Shown in pieces: positions 33,946 through 46,371 of a DNA stretch of 64,000 bases. The position numbers were made by a program, and so were the translations under genes. The first letter of the stretch is position 1. Every line of letters starts with the position of its first letter. Source of the DNA: Budorcas taxicolor. Taxonomy: Eukaryota > Chordata > Mammalia > Artiodactyla > Bovidae. The notes beneath the pieces were generated by a model. It worked only from the letters and a program-made list of their open reading frames with translations, was not told the DNA's origin and did not search any database. Location of the stretch: NCBI RefSeq assembly GCF_023091745.1, contig NC_068915.1, positions 32,294,001 to 32,358,000 of the forward strand. Reading direction: 5' to 3'.

Positions 33946-35017
33946 GTTACTAATTAACATGTGTAAAAAGCAAATGTCTACAGAGTATCTTATAGTTTCT
34001 AGAGGTTTTAAAATAAGATTTAGTGTTTTAAACAGTTACCAATAAGCACTGTTTAATATTCAATAAATGTAAAGAGTGTACTATTGTAAAATTATGATCG
34101 TTTACTTTGAAATTACCTACCTTCAAATCTCACATTGGTATAGTTATTTTCATTTTAGTTTTTAGGTTCTAGTGCTTTTAATCTTCCTATACTTGATCCA
34201 GTCAAAACATAATTCACTGCCATATAAGCTAATTCCTTCTTCTTTATGAATTAATAAACAATAGAGTTAGAATAGCATGAATCCTTCTATTATGAAATTG
34301 GAGTCTCTTCAGTGAAGCTGATTTTTGATTTAAGGTATATAAAACAATGAGCATAATGCTTTGTATACAGTTTTCATTCTAAAAATGTTAATCATAATAT
34401 CATTTCTCCCATCTTATAAGTGCCTGGGATCCAAATCCAACTGTTTCCCTATACATTCTTATTTCTCTTCTACCCAAATATCATGGGGAAACCTAGAGAA
34501 GAGTTCTGTCTCTCTCCAGGGGACAGAATAAGTATTATTTTTCTGAGAGAACTAAAAAACTAATCCTAAGTATATCCCTATATGATATTCCTTATCACTA
34601 GTGGAATAGGCATATTCATATTTAAATTACTCTTGGAAACAGACATATTTCCATTGACAAGAGACAAATTTATCTTATAATATGTATTATCCATGCTATT
34701 TACAAACAGTGTTTTATATATTTAATTTGTATTTCCCAGATTAATAAAATATTTAACTTGGTTTCCATATTTCTCTAAATATGTTATTAAATTGTGTATT
34801 TTCCTTACCAATTGAAAAAGCTAGTAATTTCAAGTTACTTAGCCATATTGTTCTATGCTACTATCCAGGATTTCATGGTGAAGCAACTGAATTGATATGT
34901 CACTATTTTCACAGAAGCATCACTTCCAAGCATTCTAGCATTAACTACTCATTTAAAAATTCCTTAATGACTAATAAAGAGGAAACACATTATGAGAATG
35001 GTGCCTATAAAAGTTTA
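33946..35017. other. Unassigned AT-rich DNA
   Basis: No family recognised, although 34330-34400 faintly recalls a MIR 3' end. Confidence 0.5.
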
Positions 35018-35092
35018 TTCAATACAATATTGTAAAGTGATTAGCCTCCAATTAAAATAAATAAATTTAAATTAAAAAATAAAAAATAAATG
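35018..35092 (+). mobile_element. L1-BT 3'-terminal scrap
   Basis: Only about 75 bp: 'caatacaatattgtaaagtg', 'attagcctccaattaaaata', then an A-rich tail. An extremely 5'-truncated L1 insertion with the 'cctccaattaaaataaat' tail type. Confidence 0.8.
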
Positions 35093-35812
35093 TTTTAAAC
35101 ATCACTTCTGTGCTGCTTATTTAAAGGCTTTACTGACACACAAAACTTACACACACTACACACATACATATACGTGAACTGAAAACTAATATTTTATGTA
35201 AGTTATTTGTCATTAGGAATACATACATAGAGAAATAAATACTTTATCAATATCACATACTTTGCAACATTATAAAATAGAATCCATTGGTGAATATTTT
35301 CTCATTACCGATAATTCCTTGTACCTTATTGAATTATAGTTCAGATTCTGGTTAAAAAGAAATATTTGGAAATAATTCTTTCAGCTAGCTAAATACCATT
35401 GCTCCAAAAGAATTTAACAAAATTATCTCTAACTATTGTCTCTCACTAATTGCTAATTTTAGATAATAATATGAAAGTAATTTTCAAAATTTAGGTCTTT
35501 ATGACATTATATTCTAAAGATATGCTCCCAGTACTTAGGTGTTAAACAAACAGACATAGTGTTGATATGGCTAATTAGCTTCAATTTAGTTTCAAGTGTT
35601 CTATTTTTATAGATAACATGAAATGCATGATTTATTAAACTATCTACTGTATTATATATAAATAGATATCTACATAGCAAATCATATATTTACTAAAGTA
35701 TACCTGCATTCTTCTATTCTGTTTTAGTAATATAAAAACTGAATAAGAATATACTGAATGGGAGCAATTGTCTCTGTTAAGGGTGAAAATCTAACTGAGG
35801 AAAATACAATTT
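35093..35812. other. Unassigned AT-rich DNA
   Basis: Nothing recognised. Confidence 0.5.
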
Positions 35813-36096
35813 GTGTTGCTGCTGCTGCTGCTGCTAAGTCGCTTCAGTCGTGTCCGACTCTGTGTGACCCATAGATGGCAGCCCACCAGGCTCCCCCGAC
35901 CCTGGGATTCGCCAGGCAAGAACACTGGAGTGGGTTTCCATTTCCTTCTCCAATGCATGAAAGTGAAAAGTCAAAGTGAAGCTGCTCAGTCGTGCCAACT
36001 CTTAGCGACCCCATGGACCGCAGCCTACCAGGCTTCTCCATCCATGGGATTTTCCAGGCCAGAGTATTGGAGTGGGGTGCCATTGCCTTCTCCGCC
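35813..36096 (-). mobile_element. Bov-A2 SINE, antisense
   Basis: Starts with a (GCT)n run, the (AGC)n tail in antisense, then two BovA units joined by 'gcatgaaagtgaaaag'. Ends at 'gccattgccttctcc'. No clear duplication at the borders. Confidence 0.95.
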
Positions 36097-36261
36097 AGAG
36101 TTTTATGGGTGCAAGGAAAAGCAGCTTTTTTTACTGGTGAAAATAATTGTTAATAATTCAATTTTCCTATGTCAAAAACACAGAGAGTCAAAGTATAAAA
36201 TTAAAATAAGAAAAATGGATGGTACATCTAGTAATGTCTGCAAGGTTTCATAGGCAATAAA

Positions 36262-36385
36262 CTCCTCTTTGAGCATCATAGTGCTGTGGTAAGCAAAATA
36301 TTAGTGAATGTATATGAATCCCTTAGAACTGTTCCTAGGACAAGTAAGTATTCAATAAATGTTAGCTGTATCATTACTATTATGA
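36262..36385 (+). mobile_element. MIR 3' end (diverged)
   Basis: 'aagtattcaataaatgttag' followed by ATTATTAT-type text is the usual MIR 3' end. Confidence 0.5.
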
Positions 36386-37034
36386 TTATTAATTCCATCT
36401 AGGAGAATTAATTTTACCATATTTCCACAAAGACCTCATTATATAAATGGATTCCCTGAAAGAATAGTCTCTTTGTTATAAAATAACCATAAAAATAATT
36501 AATTATATTGCCTGTGCTTTTCTATGTACAATAAAACAGTCAAATTATTTATCTATTTTGGATTGTTCACATTATGGATTATAGTAAGGCTTTAATCTTA
36601 GGCTGACTTTTGTTTGACATGATACTTCATATCCCTCTCTATCTGCTTCTAGTTGTTATATACTAGGGGAATTCAAGTAATTTTGATATTACTCTAATTG
36701 AACACTGTTAGTCAAGCAAACAGGCTGCTGAAACAACATACGGTACATCCCAAAGGTAAATGTACATGACCTGAACATAAGCTATGCTGCAGTTAGCTTC
36801 TATTAGTTTGAATAATCAAGAGTTCAGTGTAACAAAACTATTATAGCCAATAGAGTTTATACTTATAACACATGGAAAATGATCAAATATGATATGGCCA
36901 GAAAATAACTGCTTCCTTTGGATAATAGAATTTGATTGTGTGTGTGTATGCGTATGTGTGTGTATATAAATGAACATGTTTTTCCTTTATAAGAACAATT
37001 TTTTAATCCCAGAAGTTTTTTTATCTTACTAAGT
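36386..37034. other. Unassigned DNA with a (TG)n microsatellite
   Basis: Nothing recognised except an interrupted (TG)n run at about 36936-36966. Confidence 0.5.
36936..36966. repeat. (TG)n microsatellite, interrupted
   Basis: Alternating TG broken by 'tatgcgta'. Confidence 0.8.
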
Positions 37035-37325
37035 TAAAAAAAGTGGCCAAAAAGACCACATATTGTATGAGTCCACTGATACCACTCACATGAAAATGTA
37101 AAAGAAAATCTATTAGATAGAAAGTAGCTTAGTGGCTCCCTGGGGCTGTGGAACTAGGGTGGGGGAGACAAAGATTGACTGTTAATCACATGTTCTGGGA
37201 GTGTTCAGAGTGGTCTAAAATGAGAATGTGGCAATGGTTGCACACCCTGTGAATCTATTAAAACCATTAAATTATGTACTTCAAGCAAGTGAATTTTGTA
37301 TTATGTAAGTTTTATATTGATAAAG
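37035..37325 (+). mobile_element. Ancient L1M 3' UTR
   Basis: Ordered matches to L1M 3' UTR: 'gaccacatattgtatgagtc', 'gaaagtagcttagtggctcc', 'gcaatggttgcacaccctgt', 'ccattaaattatgtacttc', ending 'ttgataaag'. Confidence 0.75.
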
Positions 37326-38059
37326 AGGTAAAGGAAACAATTTTCTTAATAAAAATTCAATTTCAATGTTATAGAAAACAAATCCTATCATGAAGAGAGT
37401 CTTAAAACTGTCTCTAAGACTGTTTCATTAGTCGGGCATTATAAGAAAATAAAATCCATTATCATCATAATATATTGGCCAACAGTATACTGTAATTACT
37501 ATGTACTATTTCATGGATTTAAAAAATTGGAATTGCGATGCCACCAATAAAACTTATTATGCAAGTTAAACATTTGGCAATATTTTGTTTCATTAATGGT
37601 TTGTTCTAACTAAAAATTTCTATCCTCAGTTCAAATCTTTCTTGTCAATGCAGAAAACACAAATTATATGTGCCATTTTTATGTACAAATGAAGTAGGAA
37701 TAACTGTTAATCATTATGTATTATTGCTGTTCAGTTTTTCCTTTTGAAACTTCCTTTGTCAAAGCCAGGATAACGTAGATGGCATGAAGTAAAGAACTGA
37801 GAGGCACAGAAATTGAGAAACCAAACAGGCATAAAGGACAACACAGGCTGTATATGGATATATATGTATAAAACCTACACACACAAGCTATACCCAGGAT
37901 ACACCAACATCTTTACTAAACCCTCCTAATCCATTTAGTGTTAAGCCATTATCAAGTGCTATGCCTTGCTACTGACAGTTTTCAAAGCAAGCAAAAAACC
38001 ATGGGCCCAGAATCTGGTGTTTACCTCTGTCCCCACACATAGAATGATTGTAACAAGTA
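37326..38059. other. Unassigned AT-rich DNA
   Basis: Nothing recognised. Confidence 0.5.
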
Positions 38060-38250
38060 TGCACATGGTGCTTACTATTTGTTAGGCACTGTTGTTTATG
38101 TTTTACATAGAATAAATTATTCACATTGTATTTTAAGATAGAATCTACGACTATGCATGTTTTACATATAGAAAACTGATGCTATAAAAAGTTAACGTGT
38201 CAAGGAAAGCAGCAGAGTCAGTTCCCAAACACTGCACTGCTCCTCCAGTG
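38060..38250 (-). mobile_element. MIR SINE, antisense (diverged)
   Basis: 'ctatttgttaggcactgttg', 'acatatagaaaactgatgct' and 'gcagcagagtcagttcccaa' follow the order of an antisense MIR. It is separated from the next SINE by about 80 bp. Confidence 0.5.
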
Positions 38251-38329
38251 GTGTTTCAGGTTGGTCTGAAGCAACTTTGCTTGAATGTGATGATGTACAG
38301 TTCTTGAGCTCAGGAAGTTACTCGTCTGC

Positions 38330-38599
38330 TGCTGCTGCTGCTGCTGCTAAGTCGCTTCAGTCATGTCCGACTCTGTGCAACTCCATAGACGGTGGCCCAC
38401 CAGGCTCTGCCGTCCCTGGGATTATCCAGGCAAGTGGGTTGCCATTTTCTTCTCCAATGCGTGAAAGTGAAAAGTGAAAGAGAATTCGCTCAGTCATGTC
38501 CAGCTCTTCATGACCCCACGGACTGCAGCCTACCAGGCTCCTCCGTCCAAGGGATTTTCCAGGCAAGAGTACTGGAGTGGGGTGCCATTGCCTTCTCCG
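38330..38599 (-). mobile_element. Bov-A2 SINE, antisense, with TSD
   Basis: A (GCT)n run, then two BovA units. Bracketed by agttactcgtctgc (38316-38329) and agttactagtctgc (38600-38613), a 14-bp duplication with one mismatch. Some bases of the first unit near 38430 are deleted. Confidence 0.95.
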
Positions 38600-38613
38600 A
38601 GTTACTAGTCTGC

Positions 38614-39024
38614 TTCCATATATATTACATATTCAGAAACAGTTTAAGACATATTATTTACGCTTTAATATTACAAATATAGTATATTTTTAACTACATA
38701 AAAACTTGCAAAAATATTACAGTAAATCACTAGAATATAAATGCCTTATGAATAGTGATTCTATTTATTTTCTGTATGTTAGAAGTGCCTAGAATAAATT
38801 AATTGGTACATAGTGACTTATTAAAAAACATTTATTTTATATATAAATGAAACAAATTTGCAATTTTGTATTAAAAAAACTCCCTGTTATATAATACTTT
38901 AAAATGTCATTATCATTCCTAGGTAAGCATCTTAGTATTTGTATACATGCATAGTTTTTTTTTTCATTGTTGAATTTGTGGAGCAACAATACATTTTTGT
39001 CATTCTAACATTTTTTGGGAGGGA
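38614..39024. other. Unassigned AT-rich DNA
   Basis: Nothing recognised. Confidence 0.5.
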
Positions 39025-39530
39025 CTAGATAGCATATTGAAAAGCAGAGATATTACTTTGCCAACAAAGGTCCATCTAGTCAAGGCTATGTTTTTTTCCA
39101 GCGGTCACGTATGGATGCGAGAGTTGAACTGTGAAGAAAGCTGAGCGCTGAAGAATTGATGCTTTTGAACTGTGGTGCTGGAGAAGACTCTTGAGAGTCC
39201 CTTGGACTGCAAGGAGATCCAACCAGTTCATTCTGAAGGAGATCAACCCTGGGGTTTCTTTGGAAGGAATGATGCTAAAGCTGAAACTCCAGTACTTTGG
39301 CCACCTCATGCAAACAGTTGACTCATTGGAAAAGACTGATGCTGGGAGGGGTTGGGGGCAGGAGGAAAAGGGGATGACAGAGGATGAGATGGCTGGATGG
39401 CATCACCGACTTGATGGACGTGAATCTGAGTGAACTCCGCGAGATGGTGATGGACAGGGAGGCCTGGCGTGCTGTGATTCATGGAGTCTCAAAGAGTCAC
39501 ACACGACTGAGCGACTGAACTGAACTGAAC
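39025..39530 (+). mobile_element. BovB LINE 3' end
   Basis: Starts at 'actagatagcatattg' and runs to the repeated 'tgaactgaac' terminus. Encodes only the ORF2 C-terminal end in broken frames (39191-39433 shows part). Confidence 0.95.
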
Positions 39531-40280
39531 TATCAAATAAAAACCATTCTGAAGCAAGAAACAGGTATCTTCATTGTAGTACATCATGTTTGATGTGTTT
39601 AGAAAAAAAAATAACTACATGATATAAAAAAAAGGCATAAAATGCAATCTGAAGAGACCAAGCATGCATTGGAACCAGACATAGCAGGATGCTGAAACTG
39701 TTACACTGGATTTAAAAACTATTATAACTAATATGCTAAGGGGTCTAAGGGAAAGTAGACAACATGTAAGAACAGATGAGCAATGTAAGCACAGTAAAGG
39801 AAAACCTAAGAAAGAATCAAAATGAAATGCTAGAGGGGAAAAAAAAAATACTGTAACAGAAATGAAGCATGCCTTTGATGGGCTTTTTAGTAAAGTCAAC
39901 ACAGCTGAAAAATTTTTCTGAACTCAAGGATCTAGTGATATAATTGTCAAAAACCAAAAGCAAAGCGAACAAAAACTGAAAGAAAAAAAAAGAACAGAAT
40001 ATTCTCAGACTGTAGAACAAATACAAAAGGTATAATACACATATAATGAGAGTACTAGAAGAAGAAAAAAGAAAGGATCAGAAGAAATATTTGAAACAAT
40101 GATAACTGATATTTTCCCCCAAATTAATGTCAGACACAAATCAAAAGGTCCAGGAAACTCAGATCCCAGACCACAGAAAAGACGATGTCAAACACCCTAC
40201 ACCTAGGCATGGTACTTTCAAACTGTAGAATATGAAAAAAATCTGGAAGAAGCCAGAGGGAAAAAAAACCCAATCTATAG

Positions 40281-40456
40281 AATGATGTTAGCTGTAGGTC
40301 TGTCATATATGACCTTTATTATATTGAGGTAGGTTCCCTCTATACCCATTTTCTGGAGAGTTTTTATCATATATTGATATTGATTTTATCAAAAGCTTTT
40401 TCTGCATTTATTGAGATGATCACATGGTTTTTATTCTTCAGTTTGTTAATGCGGCG
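40281..40456 (-). mobile_element. L1 ORF2 internal fragment, antisense
   Basis: Antisense L1 ORF2: the minus-strand frame contains NKLKNKNHVIISI and EKAFDKI, an RT-domain signature. Only about 175 bp, with neither 5' nor 3' end of an L1. It joins directly to the Bov-tA at 40457, and both lie inside the older L1M. Confidence 0.85.
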
Positions 40457-40652
40457 TTTCCAAAGGACAGTGGTTAAGAATCTGCCTGCCAAGTTGGGGA
40501 ACACAAGAAACGGGGGTTCAATCCCTGGGTTGTGAAGATCCCCTGGAGGAGGAAGTGGCAACCCACTCCAGTATTCTTGCCTATAAAATCCAATGGACAG
40601 AGGAGCCTGGCAGGCTACAGTCTGTGGGGACACAGACATAACTGAGCACACT
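40457..40652 (+). mobile_element. Bov-tA SINE
   Basis: tRNA-like head ('acagtggttaagaatctgcc') and body through 'acataactgagcacactga'. The host L1M resumes at about 40653 without lost text. Confidence 0.9.
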
Positions 40653-41241
40653 GAGGCGAAAAGATAAGAATGATATCCAACTTTTCCTCAGAAAACTTAC
40701 AAATGAAGACAAGATGGGAGTAAAATATTTAGTGTTGAAAGAAGAAAAATAATGACATAGAATTTGTACCTTGAGAAATTATCCTTCAAAAGTAAAGGAA
40801 AAATAAACACTTGTTAGATAATAAAACAGGACATTTGTTGCCAATAAACCTGCCATGCAAAAAAGGTTAAAAAATCTTTACAGAAGAGGAAAATAAAATA
40901 GGTCCGAAAGTGAATCTACATAAAGAAAGAATGATGAAGAAGGATTAAGCAAAGGTAAAATAAAACTCAGAACTCATTTAGTTTTCTTATTCATAATTGA
41001 TTTAACAGGTAACAGTACAAAATAATAATAGCAACAAGGTATTCATATATATGTGCACATGTGTGGATGTATATAAAAGGACTAACAGTAATGATATTAG
41101 AGATCGAAGGAAGAAATTGTATTATTTGGTTATTACATAATATTTACATTATTGTGAAGCGGTATAGTGTTATTTGAAGTGGACTTAGATTAGCTGCAAA
41201 TGTATACAGCGAACTCTAGGGAAACGACTAAAAAAGTAAAA

Positions 41242-41262
41242 AAAATATATATATATATATAA
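41242..41262. repeat. (AT)n microsatellite
   Basis: About nine AT units after an A-run, inside the L1M inter-ORF region. Confidence 0.8.
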
Positions 41263-42734
41263 ACGATATGCTAATAAGCAAGGAGAGAAATTGAACTGCA
41301 TAAAATATTAAAATCAAAACACGAATGGTAGAAGAAGTGTGGAGATAAAATTAAGAACAAAGAACAAGGGTACAAACAAAACAGTAATGAATGTAGCAGA
41401 TATGAATCGACTATATCAAAAGCTAATTTAAATATCAATGAAAAGATTCATCAATTGAAAGATAGGTAAAAACCATGAGAAAACATTATGCTATCTACAA
41501 GTAACCCAATTAAAATATAAAGACACATAGAGATGAAGAGTCAATGGATGGAGAAAGAACTACAAACAGTAGCACTAATTAAAGGAAAATACAGAAGCAA
41601 TGTTCCTTTTACACAGAGCCAACTTAAAATCAAGGAAAGTTATAGGGGATAAAGAAAGGCATTCATAATAATAAAGTGGACAACTGTCAAAGAAGACATA
41701 ATAATTCTTAGTACCTATAAACCTAACAATAGAGCATTAACCTGTGTGAGGAAAAATCTAAGAATTTAATGCAGGAAAAATGAATTAACTATCGTAAGTT
41801 GGAGACTTCATCATCCCTCCCTCAGAAATAAACAAATCCAGCAAGCAGAAAATCAGTAGGACAAACTTGAACTCAGCAGCAACATCAATTAACTGCATAT
41901 AATTCACCTCTATGAACTACTTCATCCAATAAAATAGCAAGATACGCCTTCTTTTCAAACTCACATGAAATACTCCAAGAAAGTTCAAATTCTGAGTCAT
42001 AAAGTATATTTCAGTAAATTTAAAAGAAAACATACAGCATCTTTTTTCAGAATACAATAAAATTATACTAGAAACCAATAACATTAAATAAAATCTCAAA
42101 CTATATGGAGATTAAATAACACACCTCTAAATATAACTAGTCAAAGAAGAAATTTCAAGAAAATTTTTAAAATATTTTGAAATAAATGAAAATAAGAATA
42201 CAACTTTTTTTGTGTGTGTGAGAAAAAGCAATTTTTCCCAGAGGGAAATTTGTAAAATTGATATGTATGTTAGAAAAGAAGATCCAAAATCAATAATCTA
42301 AGTTTCCACCATAGGAAAGTAGGAAAAAAAAAAAGAAAAAGAAGAGTAAATTAAGTTCAAAGTAAAGGGAAGAAAAATAATACAGACAGCAGAACTCAAT
42401 GAAGTTCAAAATGAAAAAATAGTAGGAAAAAGTAAAAAAAAAAAACACAAGTTTCTTCTATGAAAATATCAATAAAATTGATACCTCTATATATGATAAT
42501 TAAAAAATTAATGAAAGAACACAAATGACTTATGTCAGAAATGAAAGCAGAGAAGGATGTTACTATAGATTCCATAGATGTTAAAATGATAATAAAGGCA
42601 TACTATATCAACTCTGTGTCAACAAAGTGGATGATTAGATAATGGTTCAATTCCTTGAAAAATAAAATTTGCCAAAATTTACAGAAGAAAGAGACAATCT
42701 GAATAGGCCTCTATTAAATAAACTGACTACCCCT

Positions 42735-42985
42735 CACCTGAACTGATAGCACTTATTATCCTACCACTTATATGGCATATAAGGGAACTAATACTTCATA
42801 TTGTACTTTTGTTTTCTACCTGAACTTGACACCTCATCTTCAGGTCTTCTTTTCCCATTTAAATGGTAAACTCTTGAAGGCAGAGACCTCCTGCTCTACA
42901 CTTCTGATTATCTTCAGTAGCACCTGGAAGAATTCTTTGCATACAGTAGGAGTTCATGACTTGTTCTTCATGTATAGATTTATAT
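42735..42985 (+). mobile_element. L2 LINE 3' part
   Basis: 'gatagcacttattatcctac', 'ggtaaactcttgaaggcaga', 'cagtagcacctggaag' and 'gcatacagtaggagttcat' match the L2 3' region in order. Confidence 0.6.
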
Positions 42986-44461
42986 CCATTGTAATTAGAG
43001 TATCTTATTGAATTTTTCACATAGTATAATAACTTTATTATACTGTTAGTCATTGAGGGCAGTCTATACTGTTTCCACATTTTAGTTTAGTTTCTGATGT
43101 AAGGCAGGTACTTTAAAAAAACTTAAATTAATGAACAACAACTCGGTCAAGAGGACAAATTCTCCTGTCTACCTATGGAGGAGGGACTGATTATCTGTAT
43201 AGATAGTGTAAAGGATTAACTCATAGAATCACAATGAAAGAAAATATGGAAAATTTAATCATGTAAAATTTAAGTATTTTAAGTTCTAGATTGGTTATTG
43301 CTCATTCTTCCAGAGAAAGTAAGTTCTACCACCACTAGAAAATGTACACTCCATCCATCCAACATCCCACTGCTGACATGTGTTATTTCTAAGAATGAAA
43401 TGGTAGATAAGAGCAGATATTCAGGGGTCATGACAGTATAACTGGAGAGGTTTCAAATTAGACTGGATGCCATATAAACAATAATTTATTTGAATTATCT
43501 TTCAGTGCGCTTTAGAATTTGTGTTCTGCATGTGTGTGTGTGAGAGTCAGAGAAAGAGGGAGAGAGAATATGGACCTATGTGCACGTGTGCACTGCATTT
43601 GAACTGTTGAGGAAACTTTAAAAATATACTTTGAACATTATATTATAAAATACATAATTGAACATTATATTCAAGTGAGACATAAAATATAGTAAATATT
43701 TTTTAGGAATAGTCTTTTTAAAAAATCCTAAGTATCAGTCAGATACAATCTTCAATAAATTTTAAAAATGCATTTCAAAACAAATGGTAAGAGGAACACA
43801 AACAACATAAATCAATTTCAATAATTTTAAAATCTTTAAAGCCCTGATGTAAATACAGAATATAGTCCTATATCAGTTTTCAGAAGCTAATTTTATTATT
43901 ATCTGGTTCATTTAAATAATACAGTGTGACATCTTTAGCCATTAGGGGCTCCTGGTAAGAGCTCATTGCTAATGAGTCATCATATTGATTCTTCTTGGAT
44001 TCGATTACTGTGATTTGTTCCTTGGTGACAGACTTGAACAATAATTCTGGTTAGTAATTTCTATTAAATGCAGAAAAATGAATCACATCAACTACAATAA
44101 TTGCTGTTTGACTGTGCCCATTATGAGTAAAAAGAAGACATAATAAGAATATATTTCTTTTCCATTTTGATGTAATGGGAAAAAAATAGTGTGAATACAG
44201 ATAAATTCAGCACAATTTAAATGAAATTTTAAAATACTTCTTACTGAATTTTCCTAATGCAAAAAAAAATCAATATTTATAGTAAGCAAGTGTATGTTCA
44301 TTCATTACATGGAGTTTTAGTCAAATGTTATATACAATTAAACTCTAGAATACAGAACTTACATTGGATGGACATAAGTTTTACAAAATTACTGAAGCAC
44401 TGGGGTTACTTTCTATTACTTAAATTTATGGTTATAATTGTGACCTTCCTCTAAAAATATT
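42986..44461. other. Unassigned AT-rich DNA
   Basis: Contains a short (TG)n/(GA)-rich patch at about 43530-43570; otherwise nothing recognised. Confidence 0.5.
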
Positions 44462-44822
44462 GAAATCAAAATTCCCATTACCTGTAATGTGACCTTAATA
44501 TAAACAAAAACTTTGCAGATGTGATCAAGTTAAACAAGATCATTATGCTGGGTCCTGGTCCATTAGGACTGGTGTCCCTTATGACAAAAGAGGTAGGGAT
44601 TGGAGTGAGACCGTTGAAAGCCAAGGAATGCTAAGGATTGACAGCTACCATCAGAAATTAGGATGGGGAAAACGATTCTCCCTGACATGCTTCAGAGGGA
44701 GCATAGTCCTGCTGACATCTTGATTGTTTATTTTAGGCCTCCACAAATTATAAGAAAATCAAGTTTGGCTGTTTTAAGCTATTCAGTGTATGGTACTTTG
44801 TTACAGCCATGTTAGAAAAATG
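44462..44822 (+). mobile_element. MaLR-type (MLT1-like) LTR
   Basis: Ordered LTR text: 'tttgcagatgtgatcaagtt', 'ggactggtgtcccttatgac', 'gcttcagagggagcatagtc', 'ctgctgacatcttgattg', 'ttttaagctattcagtgta', 'ggtactttgttacagccatg'. MaLR LTRs are ancient non-coding retroviral-like relics. No internal genes are attached. Confidence 0.65.
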
Positions 44823-45479
44823 AATATATTCAAGTATAAGATTTATTGAATTAGAAAATTAAACACAATAGCAAGAATAGCCTGAAACATAAGAAGTCAA
44901 AAATGGGAAAGAGAATCCTGCTTGGCTTGAGAGATGGTACTAAATTCAGAGTATGACACTGTGCTATGCTCGGTTAGTCTTTGCCATTTCTGATTTCATA
45001 ATTATCCAAAACTTTCTTCAAACATATCTTAGTAAAACTGTACAAGACTACAGACAGACCTTTTCTTGCAGATGCAGAAAAAAAGAGATAGTCAAGAAAC
45101 ACAAACACACTATAATATATTTTTCTGTTAACATGATTTAGTGCAATAATCTAAAATCATTCAGGTTTGGATTATAATTTCTAAACATGTTTAAGAAAGC
45201 AGAATCATGTAATTAAGAAACATACATTAACTGTCCTGAAATCCTAAAATCACAAACCTAAGGAATAATTCTGAAATCAATAATACGGCATTTCCAGAAG
45301 TGTATCTGCCTCAATAATAAATGTAAATTGGTAATTTACTATTAAAGAAAAAACCTCAGAATCACAAAGTAAAACTAAAGTCTATGATATATAAAAAGTC
45401 TACTGCAAAAACAGAACTATTAGGAAACTTTGAAAATAAATGAATAGACAAAAGCAAATAGAAGAGAAAGGATTTATAA
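44823..45479. other. Unassigned A-rich DNA
   Basis: Possibly more decayed L1 toward the right end (45300 onward), but not certain. Confidence 0.4.
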
Positions 45480-45955
45480 TATCAGTTGCAAATGATTTTC
45501 AATTTATACCAAACAGTAGTAAATGAAGCAAAAAATATGCTCTTAATGTAAAAATTGTGTGAAACACAAAAAAGCTTTAAGAGCATAAATTACAGGAGAT
45601 TAAGGAAGAATATATAATAATAGTTTTATGATATACTAAGTCACCAGTGAACAAAGAAGTACATGGAAGAGGAAGTATTTGACAGATGAAATTGATAAAA
45701 GTAAGGATGCAAAATAGAAGCCAGTGCATATACTTAAGTAAATTAGACCATAAAGGCTATAAAAGTAGGAATATAAATTAAAATTAAAATATAATTACAT
45801 GACATACATAAAAAGAAAAATGTTTTCTTGTTAAGTAAGAAATAATCACAGAAATTACAATATATTAGGCTATAAAAACTCCAATGAATTACTATTTTTT
45901 TTAATTATCTAAGCACAATTTAATATAATTAGAAATGAATAAAACTGGAAAACAG
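45480..45955 (+). mobile_element. Decayed L1M/HAL1-like ORF2 region
   Basis: The end follows the L1 endonuclease-region consensus: 'attaggctataaaaactcc' and then 'aattagaaatgaataaaact' with 'ggaaaac'. The left part is too diverged to align by eye with confidence. Confidence 0.4.
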
Positions 45956-46016
45956 AGTGCTCCTATAACCTGGGCATTAAGAAATTCAGTTCTCTTAGGA
46001 GAACAGATATGTGCTG

Positions 46017-46068
46017 GCCAGGTCTCCTGCACTGCAGGCAGATTCTTTACCATCTGAGCAACCTCTGG
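46017..46068 (-). mobile_element. Bov-tA tRNA-like head, antisense fragment
   Basis: 'tctcctgcactgcaggcaga' then 'ttctttaccatctgagcaac' is the SINE head in antisense, without the body. It mirrors the head of the next SINE. Confidence 0.85.
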
Positions 46069-46094
46069 TAATAGATGTTAACTAGTCTTACTGT

Positions 46095-46239
46095 TATTTC
46101 CTGGTGGATTAGATGGTAAAGAATCTGCCTGAAGTGCAGGAGACCTAGGGTTTCAATCCTTGGATTGAGAAGATCCCCTGGAGAAGGATATAGCTACCCA
46201 CTCTAGTATTCTTGCCTAAGAAATTCCATGGACACAGGT
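46095..46239 (+). mobile_element. Bov-tA SINE, 3'-truncated
   Basis: Head 'tttcctggtggattagatgg' and body to 'aaattccatggacacagg'. The last part of the body is missing, and the L1M 3' region follows directly. Confidence 0.85.
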
Positions 46240-46371
46240 TAAATATCCATACAATGGAATAGTATGCAACCATAAAAGAATATGGAATTCTTCAAGAATA
46301 AAGGAATATTATCCAAAACATGCTAAGTACTTGAAGCGAGGTGCAAAATAATGCATGAAGTATGAAGCAAT
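46240..46371 (+). mobile_element. L1M 3' region, left part
   Basis: 'atatccatacaatggaatag', 'tatgcaaccataaaagaat' and 'gcgaggtgcaaaataatgc' match L1M 3' text. The element is split by a BovB and appears to continue at about 46839-46900 ('gaataaaagggatataagg'). Confidence 0.55.

Larger units (their letters stand above)
39655..42720 (+). mobile_element. Ancient L1M LINE, 3 kb, ORF1 to ORF2 start
   Basis: A-rich stretch following an L1M consensus in order: ORF1 region ('ctaagaaagaatcaaaatga' at about 39808, 'gaagcatgcctttgatgggc' at 39865, 'aagaagccagagggaaa' at 40246), inter-ORF region ('ttgaagtggacttagattag'), then the ORF2 endonuclease region ('aagacacatagagatgaaga', 'acttcatccaataaaatagc') and a little of the linker up to 42720. 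No open frame longer than a few dozen codons remains. Interrupted at 40281-40652 by a composite insert. It ends without a 3' UTR. Confidence 0.75.

Noticed and set aside
35813..38599. Regularly repeated units resembling a CRISPR or tandem array.
   Set aside because: The similarity is between independent Bov-A2 SINEs and their GCT runs; there are no short direct repeats with unique spacers.
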